Shown here: positions 57,030 through 64,000 of the stretch, piece after piece | Layout of the letters: the number at the start of each line of letters is the position of its first letter | How positions within the stretch are numbered: position 1 is the stretch's first letter | DNA from: Helicobacter pylori | GTDB lineage: Bacteria; Campylobacterota; Campylobacteria; Campylobacterales; Helicobacteraceae | Assembly: GCA_008032955.1 (NCBI GenBank) | Contig: CP032046.1 | Coordinates: 1,054,001 to 1,118,000, forward strand | Direction of reading: 5' to 3' | Length of the DNA stretch: 64,000 bases | Notes under the pieces: model-generated | What the model was told of the DNA's origin: nothing | Database searches by the model: none | Seen by the model: only the letters and a program-made list of their open reading frames with translations | Translations under genes and position numbers: made by a program

Positions 57030-58247
57030 GTGTTAATCGTTCAAAAATACGGCGGCACGAGCATGGGCAGCATAGAAAGAATCCACAATGTCGCCCAAAG
57101 GGTTTTAGAAAGCGTTAAATTAGGGCATCAAGTCGTGGTGGTGGTTTCAGCAATGAGCGGCGAAACCGACAGGCTTTTAGAATTTGGCAAGAATTTTAGC
57201 CATAACCCTAACAAGCGAGAAATGGACAGGATTGTCAGCACGGGGGAATGGATTTCAAGTGCGGCTTTGAGCATGGCGTTAGAAAGGTATGGGCATAGAG
57301 CCATTTCCTTGAGCGGGAAAGAAGCGGGTATTTTAACCAGCTCGCATTTTCAAAACGCCGTGATCCAATCCATTGACACTAAACGCATCACAGAGCTTTT
57401 AGAAAAAAACTACATTGTGGTGATCGCTGGGTTTCAAGGCGCTGATATTCAGGGCGAAACAACGACTTTAGGGCGTGGGGGGAGCGATTTGAGCGCTGTC
57501 GCTTTGGCCGGGGCTTTAAAAGCGCATTTGTGCGAAATCTATACGGATGTGGATGGCGTTTATACCACTGATCCGCGCATTGAAGAAAAGGCTCAAAAAA
57601 TCGCGCAAATCAGCTATGATGAAATGCTTGAACTGGCTTCTATGGGGGCTAAAGTTTTATTAAACCGCTCGGTAGAATTAGCCAAAAAACTCAGCGTGAA
57701 GTTAGTGACTCGCAATTCGTTTAACCATAGCGAAGGCACGCTCATTGTCGCTGAAAAAGATTTTAAAGGAGAACGCATGGAAACCCCTATAGTGAGTGGG
57801 ATCGCATTGGATAAGAATCAGGCTCGTGTGAGCATGGAGGGCGTGGAAGATCGGCCTGGCATTGCCGCTGAAATCTTTGGCGCTTTAGCGGAGTATCGCA
57901 TTAATGTGGATATGATCGTCCAAACGATCGGCAGAGACGGCAAAACCGATTTGGATTTTACGATCGTTAAAACCCAAATAGAAGAAACCAAGCAAGCCTT
58001 AAAGCCTTTTTTAGCGCAAATGGATTCCATTGATTATGATGAAAATATCGCTAAAGTTTCCATAGTGGGCGTGGGCATGAAGTCGCATTCTGGGGTAGCG
58101 AGTATCGCTTTTAAAGCCCTAGCCAAAGACAATATCAATATCATGATGATTTCTACAAGCGAGATTAAAATTTCGGTTTTGATTGACATTAAATACGCTG
58201 AATTAGCCGTTAGAACTTTGCATGCGGTGTATCAATTAGATCAATGA
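57030..58247 (+). CDS. lysC: Aspartokinase
   Basis: It phosphorylates aspartate, the entry step to DAP, lysine, threonine and methionine. It is 405 residues with KYGGTS (about 6-11), TLGRGGSDLSAVALA and two ACT domains at the C-terminus (about 265-405) that bind the feedback amino acid. The start is GTG at 57030, 1 bp behind the restored rppH stop. The first gene of the overlapping lysC-hobA-holB-folP operon. Confidence 0.95.
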   Translation: MLIVQKYGGTSMGSIERIHNVAQRVLESVKLGHQVVVVVSAMSGETDRLLEFGKNFSHNPNKREMDRIVSTGEWISSAALSMALERYGHRAISLSGKEAGILTSSHFQNAVIQSIDTKRITELLEKNYIVVIAGFQGADIQGETTTLGRGGSDLSAVALAGALKAHLCEIYTDVDGVYTTDPRIEEKAQKIAQISYDEMLELASMGAKVLLNRSVELAKKLSVKLVTRNSFNHSEGTLIVAEKDFKGERMETPIVSGIALDKNQARVSMEGVEDRPGIAAEIFGALAEYRINVDMIVQTIGRDGKTDLDFTIVKTQIEETKQALKPFLAQMDSIDYDENIAKVSIVGVGMKSHSGVASIAFKALAKDNINIMMISTSEIKISVLIDIKYAELAVRTLHAVYQLDQ

Positions 58248-58786
58248 AAAATTTCTACGACTGGATCAAGGAATTTGTGCGCGATCAGGGGGAATTTATC
58301 GCCCAACAAAGCGGGTGGTTGGAATTAGAGCGATCAAGCTATGCCAAGCTCATTGCGCAAACCATTTCGCATGTGCTTAATGGCGGATCGCTGTTGGTGA
58401 GCGCGGATTCTTCTAGGCGCTGGTTTTTAAACTATATTCTCTCTAATCTCAACCCCAAAGACTTAAAAGAGCGCCCCTTATTGTCCGTCATTGATTTTAA
58501 CGCTTCTTCTTTCTACCCCAAAAACGATGCGAATCTCTCTCTGGCCACCATAGAGATGACTTATCAAAACCCCATGTTTTGGCATGTTGGGAAAATTGAA
58601 AATGAAGGCTTAAAAACCTTACTACTGAGTAAAATCCCTAGTTTTCTATGGCTTTTTGAAGAGCTTAAAGAAGATTGCTTGCTTTTAAAAGAGCATGATA
58701 GCTTGTTAGATTATAAATTATTGCAACTCTTCAAACTCTTTGAAAACGCGCTTTTTAGCACGCTATACAATAAGGTTGCTTTGTGA
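58244..58786 (+). CDS. hobA: HobA, DnaA-binding initiation factor
   Basis: It is a 180-residue protein of Helicobacter/Campylobacter type that binds domain I of DnaA and helps replication start at oriC, structurally similar to E. coli DiaA. The sequence contains FLNYILSNLNPKDLKERPLLSVIDFN and EMTYQNPMFWHVGKIEN. It has no enzyme motif. It overlaps lysC by 4 bp (ATGA) and holB by 4 bp (GTGA). Recognition is from family memory and position (HP1230). Confidence 0.9.
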   Translation: MKNFYDWIKEFVRDQGEFIAQQSGWLELERSSYAKLIAQTISHVLNGGSLLVSADSSRRWFLNYILSNLNPKDLKERPLLSVIDFNASSFYPKNDANLSLATIEMTYQNPMFWHVGKIENEGLKTLLLSKIPSFLWLFEELKEDCLLLKEHDSLLDYKLLQLFKLFENALFSTLYNKVAL

Positions 58787-59439
58787 AAAACTCCAACCGC
58801 CTTATTTATACGGACAATCTTGAAGAGAGCCTAGAAGAGACCGCAAGCCTTTTCAAACACCACATTAAATTCTACACGGAAATTATTGAAAAAGACAAAA
58901 AGGTGATCAAAACTTTTAACAAGGATTTTAAAATAGAGCATGCTAAAGAAGTGATTTCAAAGGCTCACCTAAAACACAGCGAACTGAACGCCTTTTTAAT
59001 CGCTGCTCCTAGTTATGGCGTAGAAGCCCAAAACGCGCTCTTAAAAATCTTAGAAGAACCCCCGAATAACGTTTGCTTTATCATGTTCGCTAAAAGCCCA
59101 AACCATGTGTTAGCCACCATTAAATCCCGCCTAATCAAAGAAGACAAGCGCCAAAAAATCCCCCTAAAACCTTTGGATTTGGATTTATCCAGGCTGGATT
59201 TGAAAGACATTTATGCGTTTTTGAAAAATTTAGACAAAGAAAATTTTGATTCCAGAGAAAATCAGAGGGAAAAAATTGAAAGCCTATTAGAAAGTATCAA
59301 CAGGCATAAGATCCCCTTAAACGAGCAAGAATTGCAAGCCTTTGATTTAGCGATCAAGGCTAACAGCTCTTATTACAAGCTCAGCTATAATCTTTTACCC
59401 CTGCTTTTAAGCCTTTTATCCAAAAAGAAAACGCCATGA
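58783..59439 (+). CDS. holB: DNA polymerase III delta' subunit, short form
   Basis: It is the clamp-loader delta' homologue, 218 residues, much shorter than E. coli HolB (334). The conserved sensor part AAPSYGVEAQNALLKILEEPP (about 75-95) and KSRLIKEDKR are present. No GxxxxGKT P-loop and no CxxC zinc module are seen, consistent with a non-ATPase delta' that has lost its lid. Start GTG at 58783. It overlaps folP by 4 bp. Confidence 0.85.
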   Translation: MKNSNRLIYTDNLEESLEETASLFKHHIKFYTEIIEKDKKVIKTFNKDFKIEHAKEVISKAHLKHSELNAFLIAAPSYGVEAQNALLKILEEPPNNVCFIMFAKSPNHVLATIKSRLIKEDKRQKIPLKPLDLDLSRLDLKDIYAFLKNLDKENFDSRENQREKIESLLESINRHKIPLNEQELQAFDLAIKANSSYYKLSYNLLPLLLSLLSKKKTP

Positions 59440-60578
59440 TTGTAAAACGCCTTAACCCTGATGTGCTCAAAAACGCTCTGCAAAAAATAGGCCCAGAAAA
59501 GATCGCGCAAGATCGCATGCGCCAAAAAGGCGTCAGCTTTGTTTTTGAAATCCAACACCTGCCCTTAAGCGCTGCATTGATTTTAAAGCAAGAGGCCATA
59601 AGCGTTGGGGGCGATTTTGCCACGCCAAGAGATTGTATTTTGGCTAAAGAGCCTTTTTATGATGGGGTGCTGATTGTGAGCGCTAAGCAATTAGAACGCC
59701 TTATTGTGAAGTGCCATTCCCAACCCTTTGGGCTTAAACATTTAGCGCAAGAATTAAAAAGCCACCTCAAAGCCAAAAAGCCTAACACCCCACAGATCAT
59801 GGCGGTTTTAAACTTGACTCCGGATAGTTTCTATGAAAAGAGCCGTTTTAGTAGCAAAAAAGCGCTTGAAGAAATCTATCAATGGCTAGAAAAGGGTATC
59901 ACGCTCATTGATATAGGCGCGGCCAGTTCAAGGCCACAGAGTGAAATCATTGATCCAAAAACAGAGCAAGAGCGCTTGAAAGAAGTTTTATTAGAAATCA
60001 AATCCCAAAAACTCTACCAATGCGCCCATTTTAGCATAGACACCTACCATGCCAAAACGGCCCAAATGGCTTTGGAGCATTGTTTTTCCATCCTTAATGA
60101 CGTGAGCGGTTTTAATAGTATTGAAATGCTAGAAGTCGCAAGAGATTACAAGCCCACTTGCGTTTTAATGCACGCTCAAAAAACCCCCAAAGACATGCAA
60201 GAAAATGTCTTTTACCACAATCTGTTTGATGAAATGGATCGCTTTTTTAAGGAAAAACTAGAGGTTTTAGAAAAATACGCGCTTCAAGATGTTATTTTAG
60301 ATATTGGGTTTGGATTCGCTAAATTAAAAGAGCATAATCTAGCCTTAATCAAGCATTTAAGCCATTTTCTTAAATTCAAAAAACCCCTATTGGTGGGAGC
60401 GAGCCGTAAAAACACGATCGGGCTTATCACTGGGCGTGAAGTTCAAAACCGGCTCGCTGGCACTTTGAGTTTGCATTTAATGGCGTTGCAAAATGGGGCG
60501 AGTATTTTAAGAGCACATGATATTGATGAGCATATAGATTTAATCAAAGTGTTTAAGAGTTTGGAAGAAACGGATTAA
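59436..60578 (+). CDS. folP: Dihydropteroate synthase
   Basis: It condenses pterin pyrophosphate with p-aminobenzoate in folate synthesis; this is the sulfonamide target. In 380 residues, about 110 N-terminal residues precede the core. The core has VLNLTPDSFYEKS (DHPS signature, about 117-130), DIGAASSRPQS (about 160-170) and GASRKNTIG near the end. The N-terminal extension is typical of H. pylori FolP and of unknown role. It is the last gene of the lysC operon. Confidence 0.94.
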   Translation: MIVKRLNPDVLKNALQKIGPEKIAQDRMRQKGVSFVFEIQHLPLSAALILKQEAISVGGDFATPRDCILAKEPFYDGVLIVSAKQLERLIVKCHSQPFGLKHLAQELKSHLKAKKPNTPQIMAVLNLTPDSFYEKSRFSSKKALEEIYQWLEKGITLIDIGAASSRPQSEIIDPKTEQERLKEVLLEIKSQKLYQCAHFSIDTYHAKTAQMALEHCFSILNDVSGFNSIEMLEVARDYKPTCVLMHAQKTPKDMQENVFYHNLFDEMDRFFKEKLEVLEKYALQDVILDIGFGFAKLKEHNLALIKHLSHFLKFKKPLLVGASRKNTIGLITGREVQNRLAGTLSLHLMALQNGASILRAHDIDEHIDLIKVFKSLEETD

Positions 60579-60605
60579 AAAAAGTGCCTCAACCCTAACC
60601 CCTTT

Positions 60606-61067
60606 TTAAAGGGTAACATCCATCGTTGAAGGGTTGTTATAAGCGTTTTGATAGCGTTGCAAAAAAGCGTTATGGTTGGTAGCGTTAAAGGTTTGTAGGG
60701 CTTTTTTGTGCAAGCCATTTATCGGTTGTTTGGGGGCGTTTTCCACTTCTTTAGAGAATTTCCCGTTATAAAAATCCGTCAAACTATAGAGCGACTGAGC
60801 AGCAAGGCGTTTCTGGCTCTCATCCATTCCAGCCGTAGCCCTTAAAAAAGCCTCATACTCTCTATCGCTCATCAATTCTAAAACCAAAAAGCCGTAAGTC
60901 TCTCGCTTGTCAGGGTTAAAGGGGAGGTTTTCTGTTGGAGCGTCCTTTTTTTCTCGCTCTATTTTTTCTGCACCTTCAATAGGAGCTAGGTCTTCTTTAG
61001 GAGCACTTTTAGCGTTTAAAAGCCCATAGAGATTAGAATCAAATTGATTGATAGAAGAAACAGCCAT
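60606..61067 (-). CDS. Flagellar-type protein (FlgJ-like, uncertain)
   Basis: It is a 153-residue protein without signal peptide or membrane span. It has a disordered, charged N-terminus (1-55) and a helical middle with MSDREYEAFLRATAGMDESQKRLAAQSLY. I link it to HP1233, annotated as FlgJ-like rod protein or flagellar gene of unknown function. A good sigma-54 promoter lies 38 bp upstream (61105-61118), the mark of middle flagellar genes in H. pylori. FlgJ muramidase is not present. It converges with folP. Confidence 0.6.
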   Translation of the reverse strand: MAVSSINQFDSNLYGLLNAKSAPKEDLAPIEGAEKIEREKKDAPTENLPFNPDKRETYGFLVLELMSDREYEAFLRATAGMDESQKRLAAQSLYSLTDFYNGKFSKEVENAPKQPINGLHKKALQTFNATNHNAFLQRYQNAYNNPSTMDVTL

Positions 61068-61104
61068 GCGAATTTCCTAAAATTGAATTTTACGCTAATA
61101 TTAA

Positions 61105-61118
61105 GCAAAATCCATTCC
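61105..61118 (-). promoter_or_regulatory. Sigma-54 promoter (GG-N10-GC)
   Basis: On the minus strand GGAATGGATTTTGCTT has GG at 61118-61117 and GC at 61106-61105, exactly ten bases apart, close to the -24/-12 consensus. A start near 61094 fits a 27-base leader for the gene 60606-61067. Confidence 0.75.
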
Positions 61119-61139
61119 CTAATGAGACTCATAAAATTT

Positions 61140-61335
61140 AAAAAGCTTAAAAGAGTTTTCTAATAGTGGCGTTCAAACCCTTTAAAAAGGGTCTAGGAGT
61201 TTATTTTCAAAAAGGATTCGTGTTTTTATGTTTTCATATTTCTATAAGGAGTTTGAAATGCTGAAGCTTCTAGAATGATTCTAGATAAAATAAAAGGTAA
61301 AACTCCTAGAACATTGTTATAACATGATTTTACCA
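61140..61335 (+). other. Hairpin-rich intergenic region with a six-codon ORF
   Basis: In the 365-bp gap 61068-61432 this part has nested inverted repeats. CTAGGAGTTT (61193-61202) and AAACTCCTAG (61300-61309) match perfectly. GGAGTTT (61248-61254) can compete for the same partner. TCTAGAA/TTCTAGA (61269-61285) and GGTAAAA/TTTTACC (61296-61334) are further arms. GGAGTTT is also the ribosome site of the ORF ATG...TGA at 61258-61278 (MLKLLE), so its translation could be switched by pairing. It may be a regulatory RNA, a leader or a relic. Nothing else is recognised. Confidence 0.5.
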
Positions 61336-61432
61336 ACCAATGCAACTTTCATGCTTTTAAAGCTTAAAAACTTTAAGACTTAATTAGAGATTTTAGGTTA
61401 AACTACCCTAAAAATCTTTATGGGTAAAGGGC

Positions 61433-62329
61433 ATGCGTAATACCATTTTATTTGGCGTTTCAATGATACTCTTAGCGAATTTATGCTTTGGGATCATGAG
61501 CGCGTTTGTTAAAATCACAGCTGATTATTTTTCCCCTATGGAAAACGTGTTTTACCGCTCCATTACCATGACGCTTTTGCTCTTGCTTGTTTATCCTTTC
61601 AAACCCTACCGCTTAAAGAGTTACAAACAAGGCGGTTTTAAAAAGCTCGCTTTTAGGGTCGTTGTGGGGGGCTTGGCCATGCTAGCGTTTTTTTATAATA
61701 TTGAAAAAATTTCGCTCGCTACAGCGACGGCTTTCTCGCAATGCGCGCCGATTTATACGGTGCTTCTTTCCCCTTTGCTTTTGAAAGAAAAACTCAAAAG
61801 AAGCGCGTTAATTTCCGCATGCATTGGGCTAGTGGGGGTGGTGTTGATCTCCGATCCTAGCGTGGAAAATGTGGGGCCGGTTGAAATTTTTATGGGCATA
61901 TTGAGCGGGATCTTCGTGTCTTTAGCGTATATCACTTTAAGGGATTTGAGGGAATATTATGACAAGCAAGCCGTGATTTTAGCGTTCGCCTTTGGCATGA
62001 GCCTTCTTGGGTTAGCGGGCATGTTCATTGATATTCCTTTTTTATCCACAGGCATTCATATCCCTAGAAAAGAGGATATTTTGTGGATTTCTTTAATAGG
62101 GATTAGCGGGACTTTAGGGCAGTATTTCTTAACTTATGCTTACATGAACGCACCCGCTGGGATCATTGCCCCGATTGAATATACCCGCATTGTTTGGGGG
62201 CTGTTGTTTGGGCTGTATTTGGGCGATAAATTTTTGGATCTTAAAAGCTCTTTAGGGGTGGCTTTGATTTTATGTTCAGGTTTACTCATTGCTTTGCCCG
62301 CTCTTTTAAAAGAATTAAAAAAAATTTAA
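61433..62329 (+). CDS. EamA/DMT-family transporter
   Basis: It is a 298-residue inner-membrane protein with ten hydrophobic segments in two EamA repeats. NVFYRSITMTLLLLLVYPF and ATAFSQCAPIYTVLLSPLLLKEKL lie in the first repeat, APAGIIAPIEYTRIVWGLLFG in the second. It exports or imports a small metabolite; the substrate is not predictable. It is followed after 3 bp by the next gene. Confidence 0.85.
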   Translation: MRNTILFGVSMILLANLCFGIMSAFVKITADYFSPMENVFYRSITMTLLLLLVYPFKPYRLKSYKQGGFKKLAFRVVVGGLAMLAFFYNIEKISLATATAFSQCAPIYTVLLSPLLLKEKLKRSALISACIGLVGVVLISDPSVENVGPVEIFMGILSGIFVSLAYITLRDLREYYDKQAVILAFAFGMSLLGLAGMFIDIPFLSTGIHIPRKEDILWISLIGISGTLGQYFLTYAYMNAPAGIIAPIEYTRIVWGLLFGLYLGDKFLDLKSSLGVALILCSGLLIALPALLKELKKI

Positions 62330-62332
62330 ATC

Positions 62333-63580
62333 ATGCAACTAAGCCCCTTACAAAGCGCTCTGTTATATTTCCGCTATTTTATTTATCCAGAGAAAAAAAC
62401 AAGAAGCTTTGATTTAAGCGATTTAGTCTTTATCGTCATGGTTTTTTTAGTCCTAGCTTTGGGGTTGTTGATGAGTGGAGAAATTTCTATCAGCTACAAT
62501 GAAGCGAAGGATTTTTTTTATAGCAGCGCATGGTTTGTTCGAATCGCTCAAAAAAGCACTGAAATTTTGGGTCAAAACGATTTGGCTTTAAGATTGCCTT
62601 TTTTGATCGCTCATATCATCAACATGTTTTTATTTTATTTGATAGGGCGAAAGATTTTAAAAAAGCCTAAAGACGCTCTTTATGTGGTATTGACTTACGC
62701 TTTATTGCCTGGAGTGAATCTCTTTGCGATTTTACTGGCTAAAAGCGTGCTGGTGTTAAGCCTTGGGCTTTTGGTCAGCTATTTGTATATCAAAACCCAA
62801 AAAATCCCTTATTTAACCCTTAGCGCTTGCGCGTTTTTAGACGGCGCGTTCATCCCGCTTTTACTAGGGGTTTTTGCCTATGCTTTAAGAAAACGCTATT
62901 TTAAGAGCGCGATCTTTATTTTGGTGGGTTTAAGCGTGAATACCGCTCTTTTTAGCGGGAGTTTCAATAAGGGATTGCCTAGTGGGTATTTTATAGACAC
63001 ATGCTTAGAACTCATGCTTTTATACTCGCCCTTATTGTTCCTCTACTACCCTTATACGCTCTATAAAGCCCTTTTGGATAAAAAGCCATCGTTACTAGCC
63101 TTTATGAGCGCAAGCGGTTGGCTTTTCCCTTTGCTTTTGAGCATGCGCCAAGAGATAGATTTAAAAACTTTCGCCCCCTTAGCGTTAATCGGTTTGCCTT
63201 TGTTTGTTAAAAGCGTTTTAAATAGCCTTAGGGTGCGTTTGAAGGAATTTAGGGGGCAGTATTATTTGCGCGTTTTTAGTTTGTATCTTTTAATGCTCAC
63301 TGAAACGCTTTTTTTATGGGGGAGTAAAATTTCTGGCGCTAATGAAAAATTATTAAACCGGCATTTCTTAGCCAAAGAAGTCGCTACAGCCTTGCAATTA
63401 AGGGGCATTCATCAAATCCGCACTAACGATAAACAACTCGCTTTAAGGCTCCAATTCTATGGCATTAAAGAAGGGGGGAGGTTAAGACTGATTAACACTA
63501 AGATTTCTAAAAAACGCCCGGATATTACAATCATCTACGCTGATAAAATTCTACAATCCTATAGTTTGGTGCACCATTAA
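62333..63580 (+). CDS. GT-C-like membrane protein
   Basis: It is a 415-residue protein with about nine to ten hydrophobic segments and a soluble C-terminus (about 340-415). SYNEAKDFFYS (about 51-61) followed by NDLALRLPFLIAHIINMF resembles the DE-loop and RLP pattern of ArnT/PMT-type lipid-linked sugar transferases (GT39/83). The C-terminal domain would be the acceptor-binding part. The acceptor and sugar are unknown. It is co-transcribed with the EamA gene, so transport plus sugar transfer may be linked. Confidence 0.65.
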   Translation: MQLSPLQSALLYFRYFIYPEKKTRSFDLSDLVFIVMVFLVLALGLLMSGEISISYNEAKDFFYSSAWFVRIAQKSTEILGQNDLALRLPFLIAHIINMFLFYLIGRKILKKPKDALYVVLTYALLPGVNLFAILLAKSVLVLSLGLLVSYLYIKTQKIPYLTLSACAFLDGAFIPLLLGVFAYALRKRYFKSAIFILVGLSVNTALFSGSFNKGLPSGYFIDTCLELMLLYSPLLFLYYPYTLYKALLDKKPSLLAFMSASGWLFPLLLSMRQEIDLKTFAPLALIGLPLFVKSVLNSLRVRLKEFRGQYYLRVFSLYLLMLTETLFLWGSKISGANEKLLNRHFLAKEVATALQLRGIHQIRTNDKQLALRLQFYGIKEGGRLRLINTKISKKRPDITIIYADKILQSYSLVHH

Positions 63581-63658
63581 ATTAATTCTTTAAAAAGCGT
63601 TTTATCTAAAAAACGATAAAATACACTCTAAAAATAAATAAAATACGCGAGAAAAATC

Positions 63659-64000
63659 ATGAGACTCAAACTAACCCATATAAACCATATAAGCCATAAG
63701 ATTGCCAACGACTTTATCCATTCAAAACTATTAGAATTAAAAGCCCCTAGAGAATTATTGTGTGAGTTGATAGAAGGGATTTTGGAAAAAAGCGTTAAAA
63801 AAGAAAACGCCATAGATGAGCAAGCCAGAGAGCTTTTAGAAGAAAACACCGATGAGATAGAATTCATGCGGATGGATGAAAGGCAGCTTTTTTGGATGAT
63901 TAAAAGACAGATCGCTCAAAAAGAGGGCTTCCATTTGTTTTGGGAAGAAAGGTGCAACGATTTGTCGCACCAGATTTTGAATAAAATCCTAGATGAGGAT
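63659..64000 (+). CDS. DUF507-family protein, partial
   Basis: The frame is open from ATG at 63659 to the window end (114 codons), so the gene continues beyond 64000. It starts MRLKLTHINHISHKIANDF and has EAR-like acidic helices, including NTDEIEFMRMDERQLFWMIKRQIAQKEGF. I recognise this as DUF507, of unknown function, in the HP1236 slot before carA. A TAAAAT at about 63617 may be its -10 box. Confidence 0.8.
   Translation, partial: MRLKLTHINHISHKIANDFIHSKLLELKAPRELLCELIEGILEKSVKKENAIDEQARELLEENTDEIEFMRMDERQLFWMIKRQIAQKEGFHLFWEERCNDLSHQILNKILDED

Noticed and set aside
63628-63867. Minus-strand 79-codon ORF at the window end
   Set aside because: It lies opposite the open DUF507 frame on the plus strand, which has a recognised family pattern.

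Overview
The window is chromosomal DNA of Helicobacter pylori or a very close relative. The signs are a single fused rpoB-rpoC gene, an iceA1/hpyIM restriction-modification locus, HobA, the periplasmic alpha-carbonic anhydrase, AapA-type 30-residue toxins, and low-GC, proline-poor proteins. From memory the gene order follows the HP1178 to HP1236 stretch of strain 26695. I could not run a search, so locus names are recognition, not a database result.

Layout. (1) 1-611: two tandem, base-identical copies of an AapA/IsoA type I toxin-antitoxin module, convergent with deoD. (2) 625-3831: nucleoside operon nupC-deoB-deoD, with nupC frameshifted. (3) 3937-10165: tRNA-Met, then transporters (two MFS, one CPA2 antiporter, one MATE) with ttcA among them. 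(4) 10443-16874: carbonic anhydrase, a DUF874 repeat protein with an internal lipobox, asd-hisS, waaF, and a secreted repeat protein of 18-residue units. (5) 17416-34494: the large translation and transcription cluster on the minus strand. In transcription order it is tRNA-Thr, Tyr, Gly, Thr, tuf, rpmG, tRNA-Trp, secE, nusG, rplK, rplA, rplJ, rplL, rpoBC, rpsL, rpsG, fusA. (6) 34682-39590: LPS/O-antigen flippase wzk, a HAD phosphatase, full-length iceA1 with its methylase, and cysE. (7) 39891-50513: two tRNA-Leu genes, atpE, a solitary AT-rich accessory gene of unknown function, pnp, a PRTase-like gene, lptD, an RDD protein, purD, an ABC ATPase and uppS (frameshifted). (8) 50553-64000: D-lactate dehydrogenase, rhodanese, hemD, crcB (frameshifted), hemW, cytochrome c553, rppH/nudA (frameshifted), the overlapping lysC-hobA-holB-folP operon, a flagellar-type gene with a sigma-54 promoter, an EamA transporter, a GT-C-like membrane protein, and a DUF507 gene cut by the window end.

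How they work together: most of the window is housekeeping. The accessory or fast-evolving parts are the duplicated toxin-antitoxin module, the DUF874 and 18-residue-repeat proteins, the iceA locus and the orphan gene at 40770-41882. Four genes (nupC, uppS, crcB, nudA) are each broken by loss of exactly one base in a homopolymer, and uppS should be essential. This pattern points to sequence error or slipped-strand indels rather than four independent pseudogenes.

The best candidates for a special system are the tandem AapA/IsoA pair, the orphan gene at 40770-41882, the hairpin-rich intergenic region 61140-61335 with a six-codon ORF, and a promoter-leader sequence found upstream of two unrelated genes (12619-12708 and 39618-39718).
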